Part shown: positions 44,688 through 54,334 of the stretch, piece after piece
How positions within the stretch are numbered: the first letter of the stretch is position 1
Layout: each line of letters starts with the position of its first letter
Source: Bacteroidota bacterium
Lineage (GTDB): Bacteria; Bacteroidota; Bacteroidia; Chitinophagales; Chitinophagaceae
Reading direction: 5' to 3'
DNA length: 64,000 nt
Assembly (NCBI GenBank): GCA_023416995.1
Contig: JAEZGI010000069.1
Coordinates: 1 to 64,000 of the forward strand
The notes under the pieces: generated by a model
Databases searched by the model: none
The model's input: the letters and a program-made list of their open reading frames with translations, nothing else
Told to the model about the DNA's origin: nothing
Made by a program: the position numbers and the translations under genes

Positions 44688-45734
44688 ATGACGAAAAGAG
44701 GCATAATGCTGATGAATCTGGGTTCGCCGGATTCAACCGAGGTAAAAGATGTGCAGAGATATCTGAACGAGTTTCTGATGGACAAAAGGGTAATTGATTA
44801 TCCCTGGCTGCTCAGAAAACTCCTGATCGAAGTCATCATCACCCCCCGCCGGGCACCAAAGTCTGCGGAGGCGTATAAATCGGTATGGTGGCCGGAAGGT
44901 TCGCCCCTCATTGTGTTGACCCGTCAGCTTCAGCAATTGCTGGAAGATGCCATTGAAGAACCGGTGGAAATTTCGATGCGATATGGTAACCCGCATCCTT
45001 CAGAGGCGTACGACAGGCTTATGCAACGGAACCCCGATCTGGAAGAAGTGATCGCCATTCCATTGTATCCGCATTATGCGATGTCTTCTTACGAAACTGC
45101 CGTTGAGTACGCAAAGGAGATACATCAGAAAAAAAATTATCCTTTCAAATTAACCTTTATAAAACCGTTTTACAAGGAACCAAATTATATAGATGCGCTT
45201 GCTGAAAGTATTCGCCCCTTCCTGGAACAGGAATACGATCAGATCCTGTTCAGCTATCATAGTATTCCCCGCCGCCATCTAACTAAAGGCGATATCACGG
45301 GCAGCCATTGCCTCAAAACTGCGAATTGTTGCGAGGTAAGCTCACCCGCACATAGTCAATGTTACCGCCATCAATGTGTTGCAACTATGAACGAGGTGGT
45401 CAGTGTGTTGGGCATACCCCGTGAAAAGGTCGGCATATCATTTCAATCCCGGCTCGGACGCGAGGAGTGGATCAAACCATACACAGCCGTGCGGTTAACA
45501 GAGTTACCCGCTGAAGGAATTAAAAAGCTGCTGGTGGTTTGTCCGTCTTTTGTGAGCGACTGTCTCGAGACCCTGGAAGAAATGGCCGTTGAAGGCAAAG
45601 AAATATTTTTACATGCGGGTGGTGAATCATTTACGCTTATTCCTTGTCTGAATACTCATCCTAAACTGGTATCCACTATTTCAGGCTGGGTCAATGAATA
45701 TAAGGCAGGAAGTAACGAAATGGTGCTAGCCTGA
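44688..45734 (+). CDS. hemH: Ferrochelatase with internal cysteine cluster
   Basis: This 348-residue enzyme inserts ferrous iron into protoporphyrin IX. It has MNLGSPDS at the start, PLYPHYAMSSYE, the catalytic His in FSYHSIPRRH (His191) and CPSFVSDCLETLEE with the catalytic Glu. Between residues 208 and 230 there are five Cys (208, 214, 215, 225, 230), in a segment where E. coli HemH has few. Some microbial ferrochelatases carry a [2Fe-2S] cluster with internal Cys ligands, so a cluster or metal site is possible. The gene diverges from hemA and is followed 34 bases later by a HemJ-like gene. Confidence 0.93.
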   Translation: MTKRGIMLMNLGSPDSTEVKDVQRYLNEFLMDKRVIDYPWLLRKLLIEVIITPRRAPKSAEAYKSVWWPEGSPLIVLTRQLQQLLEDAIEEPVEISMRYGNPHPSEAYDRLMQRNPDLEEVIAIPLYPHYAMSSYETAVEYAKEIHQKKNYPFKLTFIKPFYKEPNYIDALAESIRPFLEQEYDQILFSYHSIPRRHLTKGDITGSHCLKTANCCEVSSPAHSQCYRHQCVATMNEVVSVLGIPREKVGISFQSRLGREEWIKPYTAVRLTELPAEGIKKLLVVCPSFVSDCLETLEEMAVEGKEIFLHAGGESFTLIPCLNTHPKLVSTISGWVNEYKAGSNEMVLA

Positions 45735-45768
45735 GATATTGATTAACTTTCCGCCTTAATACCGGAAC

Positions 45769-46305
45769 ATGTACGAATACGTCAAGGCGCTCCACATCAT
45801 ATTTGTTGTAACCTGGTTCAGTGGATTATTTTACATTGTTCGCCTTTTCATATACAACACAGAAGCGGGTGAAAAACCGGCGCCCGAAAGGGATGTATTG
45901 CGTGGGCAGTTTACCGTTATGATCAGACGTCTTTGGTTTGGGATCACGTGGCCGTCGGCTGTACTAACCCTGATCTTCGGAGGTTGGATGTTATATCTGC
46001 ATGGCACCGGTCCTGCGTGGCTCTGGATCAAGATCGGCTTTGTGGCCGGTTTATATATCTATCATTTCTCATTGCATAGCATTTTCCGGGGGCAGTCTGC
46101 AGGTCAGTTCCGCTATTCCAGCACACAGTTGCGGCTTTGGAACGAACTGGCCACGGTGTTTTTACTGGCTATTGTAATGCTCGTTGAGGTCAAATCCGCG
46201 ATGAGCGTTTGGTGGGGCTTTGGTGGTCTGCTGATTTTTGCTGTGCTGCTCATGAGTGCGGTGCGCATCTATAAATTGTTGCGAAGCCGGCAAAGCCGCG
46301 GCTGA
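45769..46305 (+). CDS. hemJ: HemJ-type protoporphyrinogen IX oxidase (membrane protein)
   Basis: This 178-residue integral membrane protein begins YVKALHIIFVVTWFSGLFYIVRLF, the hallmark first helix of HemJ, with a conserved His in the KALHII segment. Four to five hydrophobic helices follow. HemJ oxidises protoporphyrinogen IX to protoporphyrin IX, the step directly before ferrochelatase. Its place right after hemH, and the lack of hemG or hemY in the haem cluster, strongly support this role. The stop abuts the convergent VOC gene with no spacing. Confidence 0.85.
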   Translation: MYEYVKALHIIFVVTWFSGLFYIVRLFIYNTEAGEKPAPERDVLRGQFTVMIRRLWFGITWPSAVLTLIFGGWMLYLHGTGPAWLWIKIGFVAGLYIYHFSLHSIFRGQSAGQFRYSSTQLRLWNELATVFLLAIVMLVEVKSAMSVWWGFGGLLIFAVLLMSAVRIYKLLRSRQSRG

Positions 46306-46764
46306 TCAGTCTTTCGCGTCGTTAATCTCGATCCAGTAGTTATCCGGATCCTGGAAATAAATTTGTTTAACGCCATCAACGCGGGTAGTTATTTTTCCTG
46401 CTGCACCCTGCCAATCGCTAAAAGGTACTTTCAGCTCGTTCAATCTTTTTACAAAATCGTCTACCGATGGCACCGTAAAACAAAGGTGACTGTTGCGATC
46501 ATGTTGACTGATCTTATTTGCAGACTCAATGATATGCAGGTGGCTTTTCGGTCCTATTGAGAACCAGGTGTGTTTGTTGTCATGGAAGGGCTCCGGTATC
46601 GTGTCAAGTTGCACGACGTTCATATAGAAATCTGTACTTTTTTTAAGATTTACAACCGAAAGCGCAATGTGATTCAGCGAAGCTTTGGGTGACTGGGCGA
46701 AAAGATGTGTGCTGAAACAGGAAAGACAGCTTACAATAACAGCCGAAAAAATCATTTTTTTCAT
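46306..46764 (-). CDS. Exported VOC-family (glyoxalase/bleomycin-resistance fold) protein
   Basis: From ATG 46764 the protein has 152 residues with a signal peptide (MKKMIFSAVIVSCLSCF... ending LFAQ). A longer frame starts at 46869 but places the signal internally. The mature part has the VOC pattern LNHIALSVVNLKKSTDFYMNV and ends in IYFQDPDNYWIEI, with His and Glu at metal-binding positions. Export is unusual for VOC enzymes but is seen in Bacteroidota. Function could be lyase, dioxygenase or binding. The substrate is unknown. Confidence 0.8.
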   Translation of the reverse strand: MKKMIFSAVIVSCLSCFSTHLFAQSPKASLNHIALSVVNLKKSTDFYMNVVQLDTIPEPFHDNKHTWFSIGPKSHLHIIESANKISQHDRNSHLCFTVPSVDDFVKRLNELKVPFSDWQGAAGKITTRVDGVKQIYFQDPDNYWIEINDAKD

Positions 46765-47048
46765 GGCAGTAAGATACAAATGTTGCCTGATCCACGACTG
46801 TAGAAAAAAATCTACATTGCACGACTTGTTATTTAAAACAGAAAGAGAATCAATTGAAAAAGACTGCAATTCAAGACAATTTCGTGCACCACTGGTGTCA
46901 TTGCAAGCGGAAATTAATGGGTTGATGAAATAATATTTACTAAAGTTGGTCTAAAGCTCCCGCTTTCAGCAGGTTGGAGCAAGTTTTGTTGAAAGCTACC
47001 CACAGGGGCCTGTCACAGAATAACCGGCGGTCTGCGTGAAAACTTACG

Positions 47049-50000
47049 ATGGAGTCAACAAAAAAGAAAAACTGGGTCAAGGTCATACTGAAGTGGTTGG
47101 GCATTGTGATTGGCGGTATCCTGCTCCTTTTAGTAATCTTGTGGTTCGTATTGCAAACCCGCTGGGCGCAAAACATAGTTCGCGGAGAGGTTGTCAGTTA
47201 CCTTGAGAAAAAGCTTGACACCAAAGTTGCCATCGAAAAACTTTCCATTAACTATCTCTATCATCTTGAATTGAATGGGGTATATGTAGGTGACCAATCT
47301 GAGAAAACACTTGTGTATATCGGGAAACTGGAGGCAGGTTACAAACTGTTGGATCTTCTTGATAACACGCTAACCGTTTCCAGTTTATCGGTCGACAGCC
47401 TGCAACTGAATGTCTACAATCAGGCAAATGATAGTCTCTTTAATTACGATTTTATCGCCAAAGCTTTCGCATCGGAAGATACCACGGCGGTTGATACATT
47501 GTCGGGCGGCACGGCGATGAAGTTTAATATTGGCGATATCAATCTCTCAAGAGCAAATATTAAATATCATGATGCTTTTTATGGTCAGAATATAGATGTC
47601 AATTTCAGAAAAATTGATATTGCCGTCAACGAGTTCAATCTGGATTCGATGATTTTTTCACTTGATCATCTATATACTGAAAATCTGTTTGCCGGGATCC
47701 AGTTCAATGCAACCCCAAACATTGCCCCGCAGGATACCACGAGCGGTGCCGCCGCAATGCCTCGTATAAAGGCCGATTCCATATCGTTGTCAGGAACCCG
47801 CATTGTTTACATTGATGAAAAGTCATCCACCGATCTGAACACTGTAGCTGAAAAGCTCGGCATTTCCGGTGTTCTGGTTAATCTCGATAATAACGAAGCG
47901 CAGATAAAAAATCTTCAGTTGTCGGGACACACAACCAGTTTCGTGACAAGTGCAGTTAGCACGCAGGCCGCAAAACCTGCAGATACCACCAGTGAAGAAC
48001 CATTTAAATTTGATATTGGTCAGATTACCCTCGCCGATAACAATATCAGTTATGATGACAATTCGAAAGCAAGAGTAAGGGGACCGCAGTTAGACTTTGC
48101 CCACATTAAATTGCAGGATTTAAATACACAGATCAGTAACATCGCTTCTGATGGATCCGGTTACAAAGCTGATATAAAAAACCTGGAGTTTACTGAGCAG
48201 AGCGGGTTTCAACTGAAGAAACTTCAAACTAATGCATCTTATACCGAAAATCAGGTTCGGTTGACCGGTACCGTTATACAGACCAACCGTAGTTATATTG
48301 CAGCAGACGTCGACGCGCAATATGCTTCATTACAACAGGCTTCAGATAATCCGGGTCATGTAGCGCTGAATGTAAAGGTGAAAAATACCAAACTGGTATT
48401 AAACGATCTGCTCTTTTTTCAACCGGAGCTTGCAAAAAATGAATATGTAAAACCTTTGCTGGGTAAGGAGATCCTACTCAATTCAAATGTTACAGGTAAG
48501 GTCAATAATCTGAACATAGCCAGCTTAACAATCAGGGAAGGGGCCGTTAATCTCGACGCTTCAGCGCGGGTTACCGGCTTGCCGGATTCCGATAAAATGA
48601 AGATCGATCTAAAGTTGAACCGTTTCTCAGGCACGAGGTCGGGTTTGCTTGCTTTGCTACCACCAGATCTGATACCAGCTTCCGTGCACTTACCAGATCA
48701 GTTCAATATTTCGGGTACGTATAATGGTACCACCCAGGATATGCTGGCTGATCTAAAAATAAACACCACCAGTGGCAATATTTCTGTGAAAGGTAATATT
48801 CGGAATGCCAGTGACAGTCTGCGCGCGGTTTACACCGCCACAGTGTTCACCGATGACCTTGACCTGAATAAATTTCTCGGCGATACAAGCTTAGGTAAAC
48901 TGTCTGTTAACCTTGATGTGAAGGGAAGGGGCTATGCTGTGAAAACCGCAGATATAGCTTTGAATGGAAAGGTGAATAAGCTGGAGGCAATGGGTTATAC
49001 TTACTCAGACCTTACAATTGAAGGCAAACTTGCCAATAACAAGGTGACCGCAAATCTCAATTCGCCTGATTCGAACCTTTTGGCCGATATCAACATCAGT
49101 TATGATATGGATGAGAGCAACCCGCAACTGGTGGCTACTTCCAACGATATGCGCATCAACCTGAAAGCACTTGGCTTTTCAGAAGAACATCTCGTGGTAA
49201 AAGGCAAACTGGATGCTGATCTCGCAAACGCTGATCCGGATAAACTCGATGGTTCTGTGTTTATAACGGGACTTCAGATTGCACATAAAGACAGGGTGTA
49301 TCCTTTAGATTCATTGAAGGTTATCGCCGGGCGGGTGCAGGACTCCACGGATATAACGATAGAAACCCCTCTTCTTGCTGCGAATATGCGTGGCTTATAT
49401 AAACTTACCACGGTTGCGCAAACTGTGCAGGCGGTGATGGCCCATTATACCAGTGACAGTGCGATGGCCGATACCAGTATTGCTGAGAACCAGTTCCGAC
49501 TTACAGGTACCGTGATGAACCACGCCATTGTACGATCATTTGTGCCTGATATTAGAAACTTTACACCGTTGCAGTTCGCGGTGAATCTTGATTCAAGAAA
49601 TTACCTGGTCGATGTTAAGGCAGGGATGAAAAATCTGCGTTATGCTGATTTTGTTCTCGATTCACTCAACATCGATGTCAATACTGAAAATGACAGTTTG
49701 TTATACAGCGTTAGTCTCAACGAAGTGCGTCATCCATCTATGCCTTTAAACTATACGCATATTTATGGCGGTATGCTGAGAGGTAGGATGGGTTGGAACC
49801 TCGATTTGCTCGACAGGGAAGATGAAGACAAATACTTTATCGGTGGAACCTATGATAACATAGCGGGTATGACGGAACTTCGATTACTTCCCGAATTACT
49901 GATCAACAAACAAACATGGACCACCAACGCTGATAATGTTATACAGATCGACAGTAACGGTATTCACACCGCAAACCTTGAGTTGATGCGTAATGGCCGT

Positions 50001-52052
50001 GGCTTATCGATCATTGGTGCCGGCGAGTCCTCCGGTTTTCCAATCACCGTTAACTTCACCAATTTCTCTATCGCCACTATAGCGGCCATGCTTAAAAGTG
50101 ACACTTTATTTGCTGACGGTCTCATCAACGGAACCGTTAAGTTGGATGCGGTTGCCCCGATTAAGTTTATAGCTGATTTAACAGTCGACAGTATCAAGGC
50201 TATGAGTCAGCCTATTGGTACCCTTGCCATTAATGCAAGCAGTCCTTCGCCCGATATTTACAATGTAAATGCCGAATTAAAAGGTGACAGTGTTGATCTT
50301 ACTGTTAAGGGAGATTACAGGGTGAAAGGCGATGATAACTTAAACTTCGACGTTAACATACCCGAATTTTCACTTGCGGCTGCACAACCATTTGTAAGGG
50401 ATATCGTTGGTAATCTGAAAGGAATGGTAACAGGGAACTTAACCTTAAGGGGTAATGCTTCCAAACCGGTGGTCCGTGGTTCATTGGGTATGAAAGACGC
50501 ATCGCTGGTATACCTCGCTTATGGTACTGGATTAAGAATTCCTGATGAAACTATTGTTTTTGACGAGCAGGGTATCTTGCTCGACAAGTTTACCATTACC
50601 GATTCTTCTGATAACACTGCGGTGATCGACGGGCGCGTTTTTACCACTGATTATGCTGCTTACCGTTTTGATCTTACTGTAAACACAAGAAATTTCAGGG
50701 CAATTGATAACAGGCTCAATCCTGAACAAATGATATATGGGCCCGCTTCAATCGATGCCCGGCTTACCGTTAAAGGTGACATGAACCTTCCGGTGATAGA
50801 GGGTAATGTAAGGGTTCGGGATAATTCTTCTGTTACAGTAGTGTTGCCTTCGGAAGATCCGCAGGTTGAAAGTCGCCGGGGCATCATCCGCTTTGTTGAT
50901 CTAAGTAATCCTATTGACTCAAGTTTATTGGCAGGCGCGGATCCCAAAGATTCTGTTGCGGAAGAGGCGATTAAAGGGATTTCATTAAGTATCAGTGCGC
51001 AGATAACACCGGAGTCATCGATGACCATCGTACTTGATGAACAAAACGGTGACAGCCTTCGGGTTAATGGTAATGCAACCATCAATATGACCATTGACCC
51101 CAGTGGCAAAACAAGTATGACCGGACGATACACTGTCAGTGAGGGTTCTTATATTCTTTCGTTGAATCAATTTATAAAACGTCGGTTTGAAATCGTAAAA
51201 GATGGAACAATCACCTGGACCGGTGATCCGACCTCTGCCACGCTGGACTTGTCTGCCCTTTATGTTGTTGAAACAACTGCGGAGCCGTTGCTGAATGGCG
51301 CACAAAACGTACCTGCAGGTACTGTGAGACAAAAATTTCCATTTGAAGTATATCTTGATCTTGATGGTGAAATGCTTCAACCTCAAATAGGATTCAGATT
51401 AGATATGCCCGAGCGTGAACGCAACGCTTTTGATGGAGTTGTTTATAACCGGATCAGCCAGATTAATAATGATGAATCTGAATTGAATAAACAGGTAATG
51501 GGCCTGCTCGTACTTAATAATTTCATTGGTGATAATCCATTCAGCAGTCTACAGGGAGGCAATAGTACTGAGTCAATGGCCAAGGGCGCAGCAGGAAAGA
51601 TACTTGCGCAACAATTAAATAACCTGGCCGGTGATCTTATTAAAGGTGTTGATGTGAACTTCGACTTTGAACAAAGAGAGGATTATACTTCCGGCGTGAG
51701 AGATGATCAGACTAATCTGAACGTCGGACTTTCAAAAAATCTGTTTAATGATCGCACAACCGTAACCGTTGGTAGCAGTGTGCCGGTGGAAGGTTCTAAT
51801 CAAAACACATCCGGGCTCACAGGAAATGTGACCATCGAATATAAGATTACGCGCGATGGCAGATATCGTCTCAAAATCTATCGTCGGAATGATAACCAGA
51901 CTATTGTTGATGGCGAAGTTATTGAAACGGGCGTTGGTTTTACGCTGGTGATGGATTATAACGAATTCAGGGAAATATTCGAGAAAAGTAAAAGGCGGAG
52001 ATATCGGGCAAATATGGATCGTGGACCGCGTACTGAACAGAAAAATAAATGA
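47049..52052 (+). CDS. tamB: TamB-family translocation/assembly module protein (DUF490)
   Basis: This 1667-residue protein has a single N-terminal membrane helix (about residues 14-34) followed by a very long, repetitive beta-rich region like the AsmA/TamB hydrophobic groove. It ends with the DUF490 domain (from about residue 1330, with VLDEQNGDSLRVNG and VGVGFTL-like strands). TamB spans the periplasm and works with an Omp85 protein in outer-membrane protein or lipid delivery. The stop overlaps the next gene's ATG by 4 bases (ATGA), and that gene encodes the Omp85 partner. Length is large but within the range for Bacteroidota TamB proteins. Confidence 0.88.
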   Translation: MESTKKKNWVKVILKWLGIVIGGILLLLVILWFVLQTRWAQNIVRGEVVSYLEKKLDTKVAIEKLSINYLYHLELNGVYVGDQSEKTLVYIGKLEAGYKLLDLLDNTLTVSSLSVDSLQLNVYNQANDSLFNYDFIAKAFASEDTTAVDTLSGGTAMKFNIGDINLSRANIKYHDAFYGQNIDVNFRKIDIAVNEFNLDSMIFSLDHLYTENLFAGIQFNATPNIAPQDTTSGAAAMPRIKADSISLSGTRIVYIDEKSSTDLNTVAEKLGISGVLVNLDNNEAQIKNLQLSGHTTSFVTSAVSTQAAKPADTTSEEPFKFDIGQITLADNNISYDDNSKARVRGPQLDFAHIKLQDLNTQISNIASDGSGYKADIKNLEFTEQSGFQLKKLQTNASYTENQVRLTGTVIQTNRSYIAADVDAQYASLQQASDNPGHVALNVKVKNTKLVLNDLLFFQPELAKNEYVKPLLGKEILLNSNVTGKVNNLNIASLTIREGAVNLDASARVTGLPDSDKMKIDLKLNRFSGTRSGLLALLPPDLIPASVHLPDQFNISGTYNGTTQDMLADLKINTTSGNISVKGNIRNASDSLRAVYTATVFTDDLDLNKFLGDTSLGKLSVNLDVKGRGYAVKTADIALNGKVNKLEAMGYTYSDLTIEGKLANNKVTANLNSPDSNLLADINISYDMDESNPQLVATSNDMRINLKALGFSEEHLVVKGKLDADLANADPDKLDGSVFITGLQIAHKDRVYPLDSLKVIAGRVQDSTDITIETPLLAANMRGLYKLTTVAQTVQAVMAHYTSDSAMADTSIAENQFRLTGTVMNHAIVRSFVPDIRNFTPLQFAVNLDSRNYLVDVKAGMKNLRYADFVLDSLNIDVNTENDSLLYSVSLNEVRHPSMPLNYTHIYGGMLRGRMGWNLDLLDREDEDKYFIGGTYDNIAGMTELRLLPELLINKQTWTTNADNVIQIDSNGIHTANLELMRNGRGLSIIGAGESSGFPITVNFTNFSIATIAAMLKSDTLFADGLINGTVKLDAVAPIKFIADLTVDSIKAMSQPIGTLAINASSPSPDIYNVNAELKGDSVDLTVKGDYRVKGDDNLNFDVNIPEFSLAAAQPFVRDIVGNLKGMVTGNLTLRGNASKPVVRGSLGMKDASLVYLAYGTGLRIPDETIVFDEQGILLDKFTITDSSDNTAVIDGRVFTTDYAAYRFDLTVNTRNFRAIDNRLNPEQMIYGPASIDARLTVKGDMNLPVIEGNVRVRDNSSVTVVLPSEDPQVESRRGIIRFVDLSNPIDSSLLAGADPKDSVAEEAIKGISLSISAQITPESSMTIVLDEQNGDSLRVNGNATINMTIDPSGKTSMTGRYTVSEGSYILSLNQFIKRRFEIVKDGTITWTGDPTSATLDLSALYVVETTAEPLLNGAQNVPAGTVRQKFPFEVYLDLDGEMLQPQIGFRLDMPERERNAFDGVVYNRISQINNDESELNKQVMGLLVLNNFIGDNPFSSLQGGNSTESMAKGAAGKILAQQLNNLAGDLIKGVDVNFDFEQREDYTSGVRDDQTNLNVGLSKNLFNDRTTVTVGSSVPVEGSNQNTSGLTGNVTIEYKITRDGRYRLKIYRRNDNQTIVDGEVIETGVGFTLVMDYNEFREIFEKSKRRRYRANMDRGPRTEQKNK

Positions 52053-54325
52053 TGCGATTTTATCAATTACTACTGACGGGCCTGGTATTGGTCATATTCT
52101 CAGCTTGCAATAACCTCAAAAAGTTGCCTGCCGGCGAGCGGTTATATACCGGTGCTGAAATCGTGTTTGAAGACACTATTAAAAACAAAAAACAAATTCG
52201 TTCAGAACTGCGTGAATTGTTAAGGCCCATTCCAAACAGTAAGATACTGGGCATGCGTATCCGTTTGTCTTTATACAATATGTCCAAACCTCCCAAAGGC
52301 AAAGGTCTGAATCATCTTCTGAGAAATAAATGGGGTGAGCCACCTGTGTTGTACAGTAAGGCGCGTCCTGATTACACCGCTACAGTACTGAATAACTGGA
52401 TGTTTAACAATGGTTTCTTTCATGCTACAACAGTTGCGGAACCACAACTGAAAGAAAAAACGGCCAGTGTTATTTATAAGGTCACCGCTGGTACCAGGTA
52501 TATAATCGACACGGTAAATTTTCCTGCTGATTCATCAAAGCTTGGCACACTGATACGTGAGCAACAGGAAGAGACACTGCTGAAACGTGGTAAATATTTC
52601 AGTCTTGACGATATCAAAGACGAAAGAACAAGGATCGACCAGGAGCTTAAGAACTATGGGTATTTTTATTTTAATCCTGATTACCTCATCGTTGAAGTTG
52701 ACAGCACCCTCAAGGGTAAAACAAATCTTCATGTAAAGGTCAAAGAGCGTAGCCCACGTTCTGCTTTGGTGCCATACAGGATCAAAAACATTTATATTTA
52801 CCCCAACTTCTATACTACGCCGGATACGCTGCTGCTGTGGAAAGATCTTGTGACTTATCCGAACTACAAATTGATTGATACCGCTAAAATGTTCAAACCA
52901 AGGGTGTTTGAAAAACTTGTAACGTTGAAGCAGGATAGCATCTACTCACGTGCTGCGCATAATGTATCGCTTAAACGATTGGTGGATCTTGGTACATTTA
53001 AATACATCCGCGCTTCATTTGAATCGCTGCGGGATTCCACGCCTTTGTTGAATGCATCATTTTATCTTACTCCGACTGAAAAGCGATCACTCCAGTTCCA
53101 GTTAGCTGGTAACTCAAAATCAAACAATTTTGTGGGGTCTGAGGTTAAGATCACTGCAAAAAACCGCAACTTCCTTAAAGGGGCGGAACTGCTAGATATA
53201 GCGCTCGCGGGCGGTTTTGAAAAGCAGGTGGGTGGAACACAATTTTCCACAAATGCTTATTCACTAACAGGAGATATCAATCTTTACGTACCTCGTTTTA
53301 TAGTTCCATTCCGGATTATTAATCCAAGAACCGAGTTTGTGCCGCGTACCCGTTTCAACCTGGGCTACGAGTTTTTGAACCGCAGTGATCTGTATCGTCT
53401 GCATGCGATCCGCGGGGGGCTTGGCTATGTGTGGAGAGAATCAGATAAGATCGAACATAATCTAACGCTGCTTGGATTTAGTTATGTGCAGCCATCACGG
53501 ATCACACCCAAGTTTGATTCGTTGTTGAGGCAGGATATCAGTCTGCGACAGTCGTTCGAGAAACAATTTATAATCGGTACCAATTATACTTTTAGTTATA
53601 ATGAACCGGTTACTGCGCAGAAATGGATGGCAACAAATATCCGGTTCAATGTCGATCTTTCCGGGAATACCCTGGGTTTATTAACCGGTGCGTTCAAAAA
53701 GGACTCTCCACAGAAAACCCTGTTTGGAATTCCATATGCACAGTATCTGAAGTTGAGCACTGATGTAAGTAACTTCTGGAAGCTGAATAGCTCAGGTGGC
53801 CTTACCTGGGCGAACCGGGTTTCATTGGGTTATGGTTATGCTTATGGTAATTCCCAGGCGATGCCTTTTGTCAAACAGTTTTTTATAGGTGGAAGTAATA
53901 GTATCAGGGCTTTCAGGGCGAGAACCTTGGGGCCAGGCAGTTACCAGTCGGAGAGCAGCCAGTTTTTTGCGAGTGAAGCGGGCGACGTAAAGGTGGAAGT
54001 GAACTCAGAGATCCGTGCAAAGTTGTTCAGCATCGTAAATGGCGCCGCATTTGTTGATGCCGGCAATATCTGGTTACGTAAGGAGAATCCTCAGAAACCT
54101 GGTAGCGGGCTTGGCGGCGCATGGAAGGAAGTTGCAGTGGGTGCCGGCGTAGGTCTCCGTTTCGATGCATCCATCATAGTGGTTCGTTTTGATCTTGCGT
54201 TTCCATTGCGCAAACCATGGTTACCGGAAAAGGAACGGTGGGTGATCGATAAAATAGCTTTCGGCGATACACAATGGCGTCGCGATAACCTCGTTCTGAA
54301 CATCGCAATTGGATATCCGTTCTAA
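52049..54325 (+). CDS. TamL: lipid-anchored Omp85/BamA-family outer-membrane protein
   Basis: This 758-residue protein has a lipoprotein signal ending FSAC (Cys20), as in the lipidated TamA homologues of Bacteroidota known as TamL. POTRA-like repeats fill about residues 35-330 and the rest is a beta-barrel with the family's QFFIGGSNSIRAFRARTLGPG loop and a final AIGYPF with terminal Phe. It should act with the TamB protein encoded directly upstream (4-base overlap). It ends 9 bases before a convergent amidohydrolase gene. Confidence 0.88.
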   Translation: MMRFYQLLLTGLVLVIFSACNNLKKLPAGERLYTGAEIVFEDTIKNKKQIRSELRELLRPIPNSKILGMRIRLSLYNMSKPPKGKGLNHLLRNKWGEPPVLYSKARPDYTATVLNNWMFNNGFFHATTVAEPQLKEKTASVIYKVTAGTRYIIDTVNFPADSSKLGTLIREQQEETLLKRGKYFSLDDIKDERTRIDQELKNYGYFYFNPDYLIVEVDSTLKGKTNLHVKVKERSPRSALVPYRIKNIYIYPNFYTTPDTLLLWKDLVTYPNYKLIDTAKMFKPRVFEKLVTLKQDSIYSRAAHNVSLKRLVDLGTFKYIRASFESLRDSTPLLNASFYLTPTEKRSLQFQLAGNSKSNNFVGSEVKITAKNRNFLKGAELLDIALAGGFEKQVGGTQFSTNAYSLTGDINLYVPRFIVPFRIINPRTEFVPRTRFNLGYEFLNRSDLYRLHAIRGGLGYVWRESDKIEHNLTLLGFSYVQPSRITPKFDSLLRQDISLRQSFEKQFIIGTNYTFSYNEPVTAQKWMATNIRFNVDLSGNTLGLLTGAFKKDSPQKTLFGIPYAQYLKLSTDVSNFWKLNSSGGLTWANRVSLGYGYAYGNSQAMPFVKQFFIGGSNSIRAFRARTLGPGSYQSESSQFFASEAGDVKVEVNSEIRAKLFSIVNGAAFVDAGNIWLRKENPQKPGSGLGGAWKEVAVGAGVGLRFDASIIVVRFDLAFPLRKPWLPEKERWVIDKIAFGDTQWRRDNLVLNIAIGYPF

Positions 54326-54334
54326 AACGTTGCT

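Noticed and set aside
44488..44691. Small + strand ORF (67 codons) across the hemA-hemH divergent gap
   Set aside because: It overlaps the 5' end of hemA and the start of hemH, has no recognisable domain and covers the region where two promoters are expected.
46795..46820. Short inverted repeat GTAGA-N6-TCTAC upstream of the VOC gene
   Set aside because: The stem is only 5 bp and is AT-rich, with no supporting position or T-run. It is likely chance.
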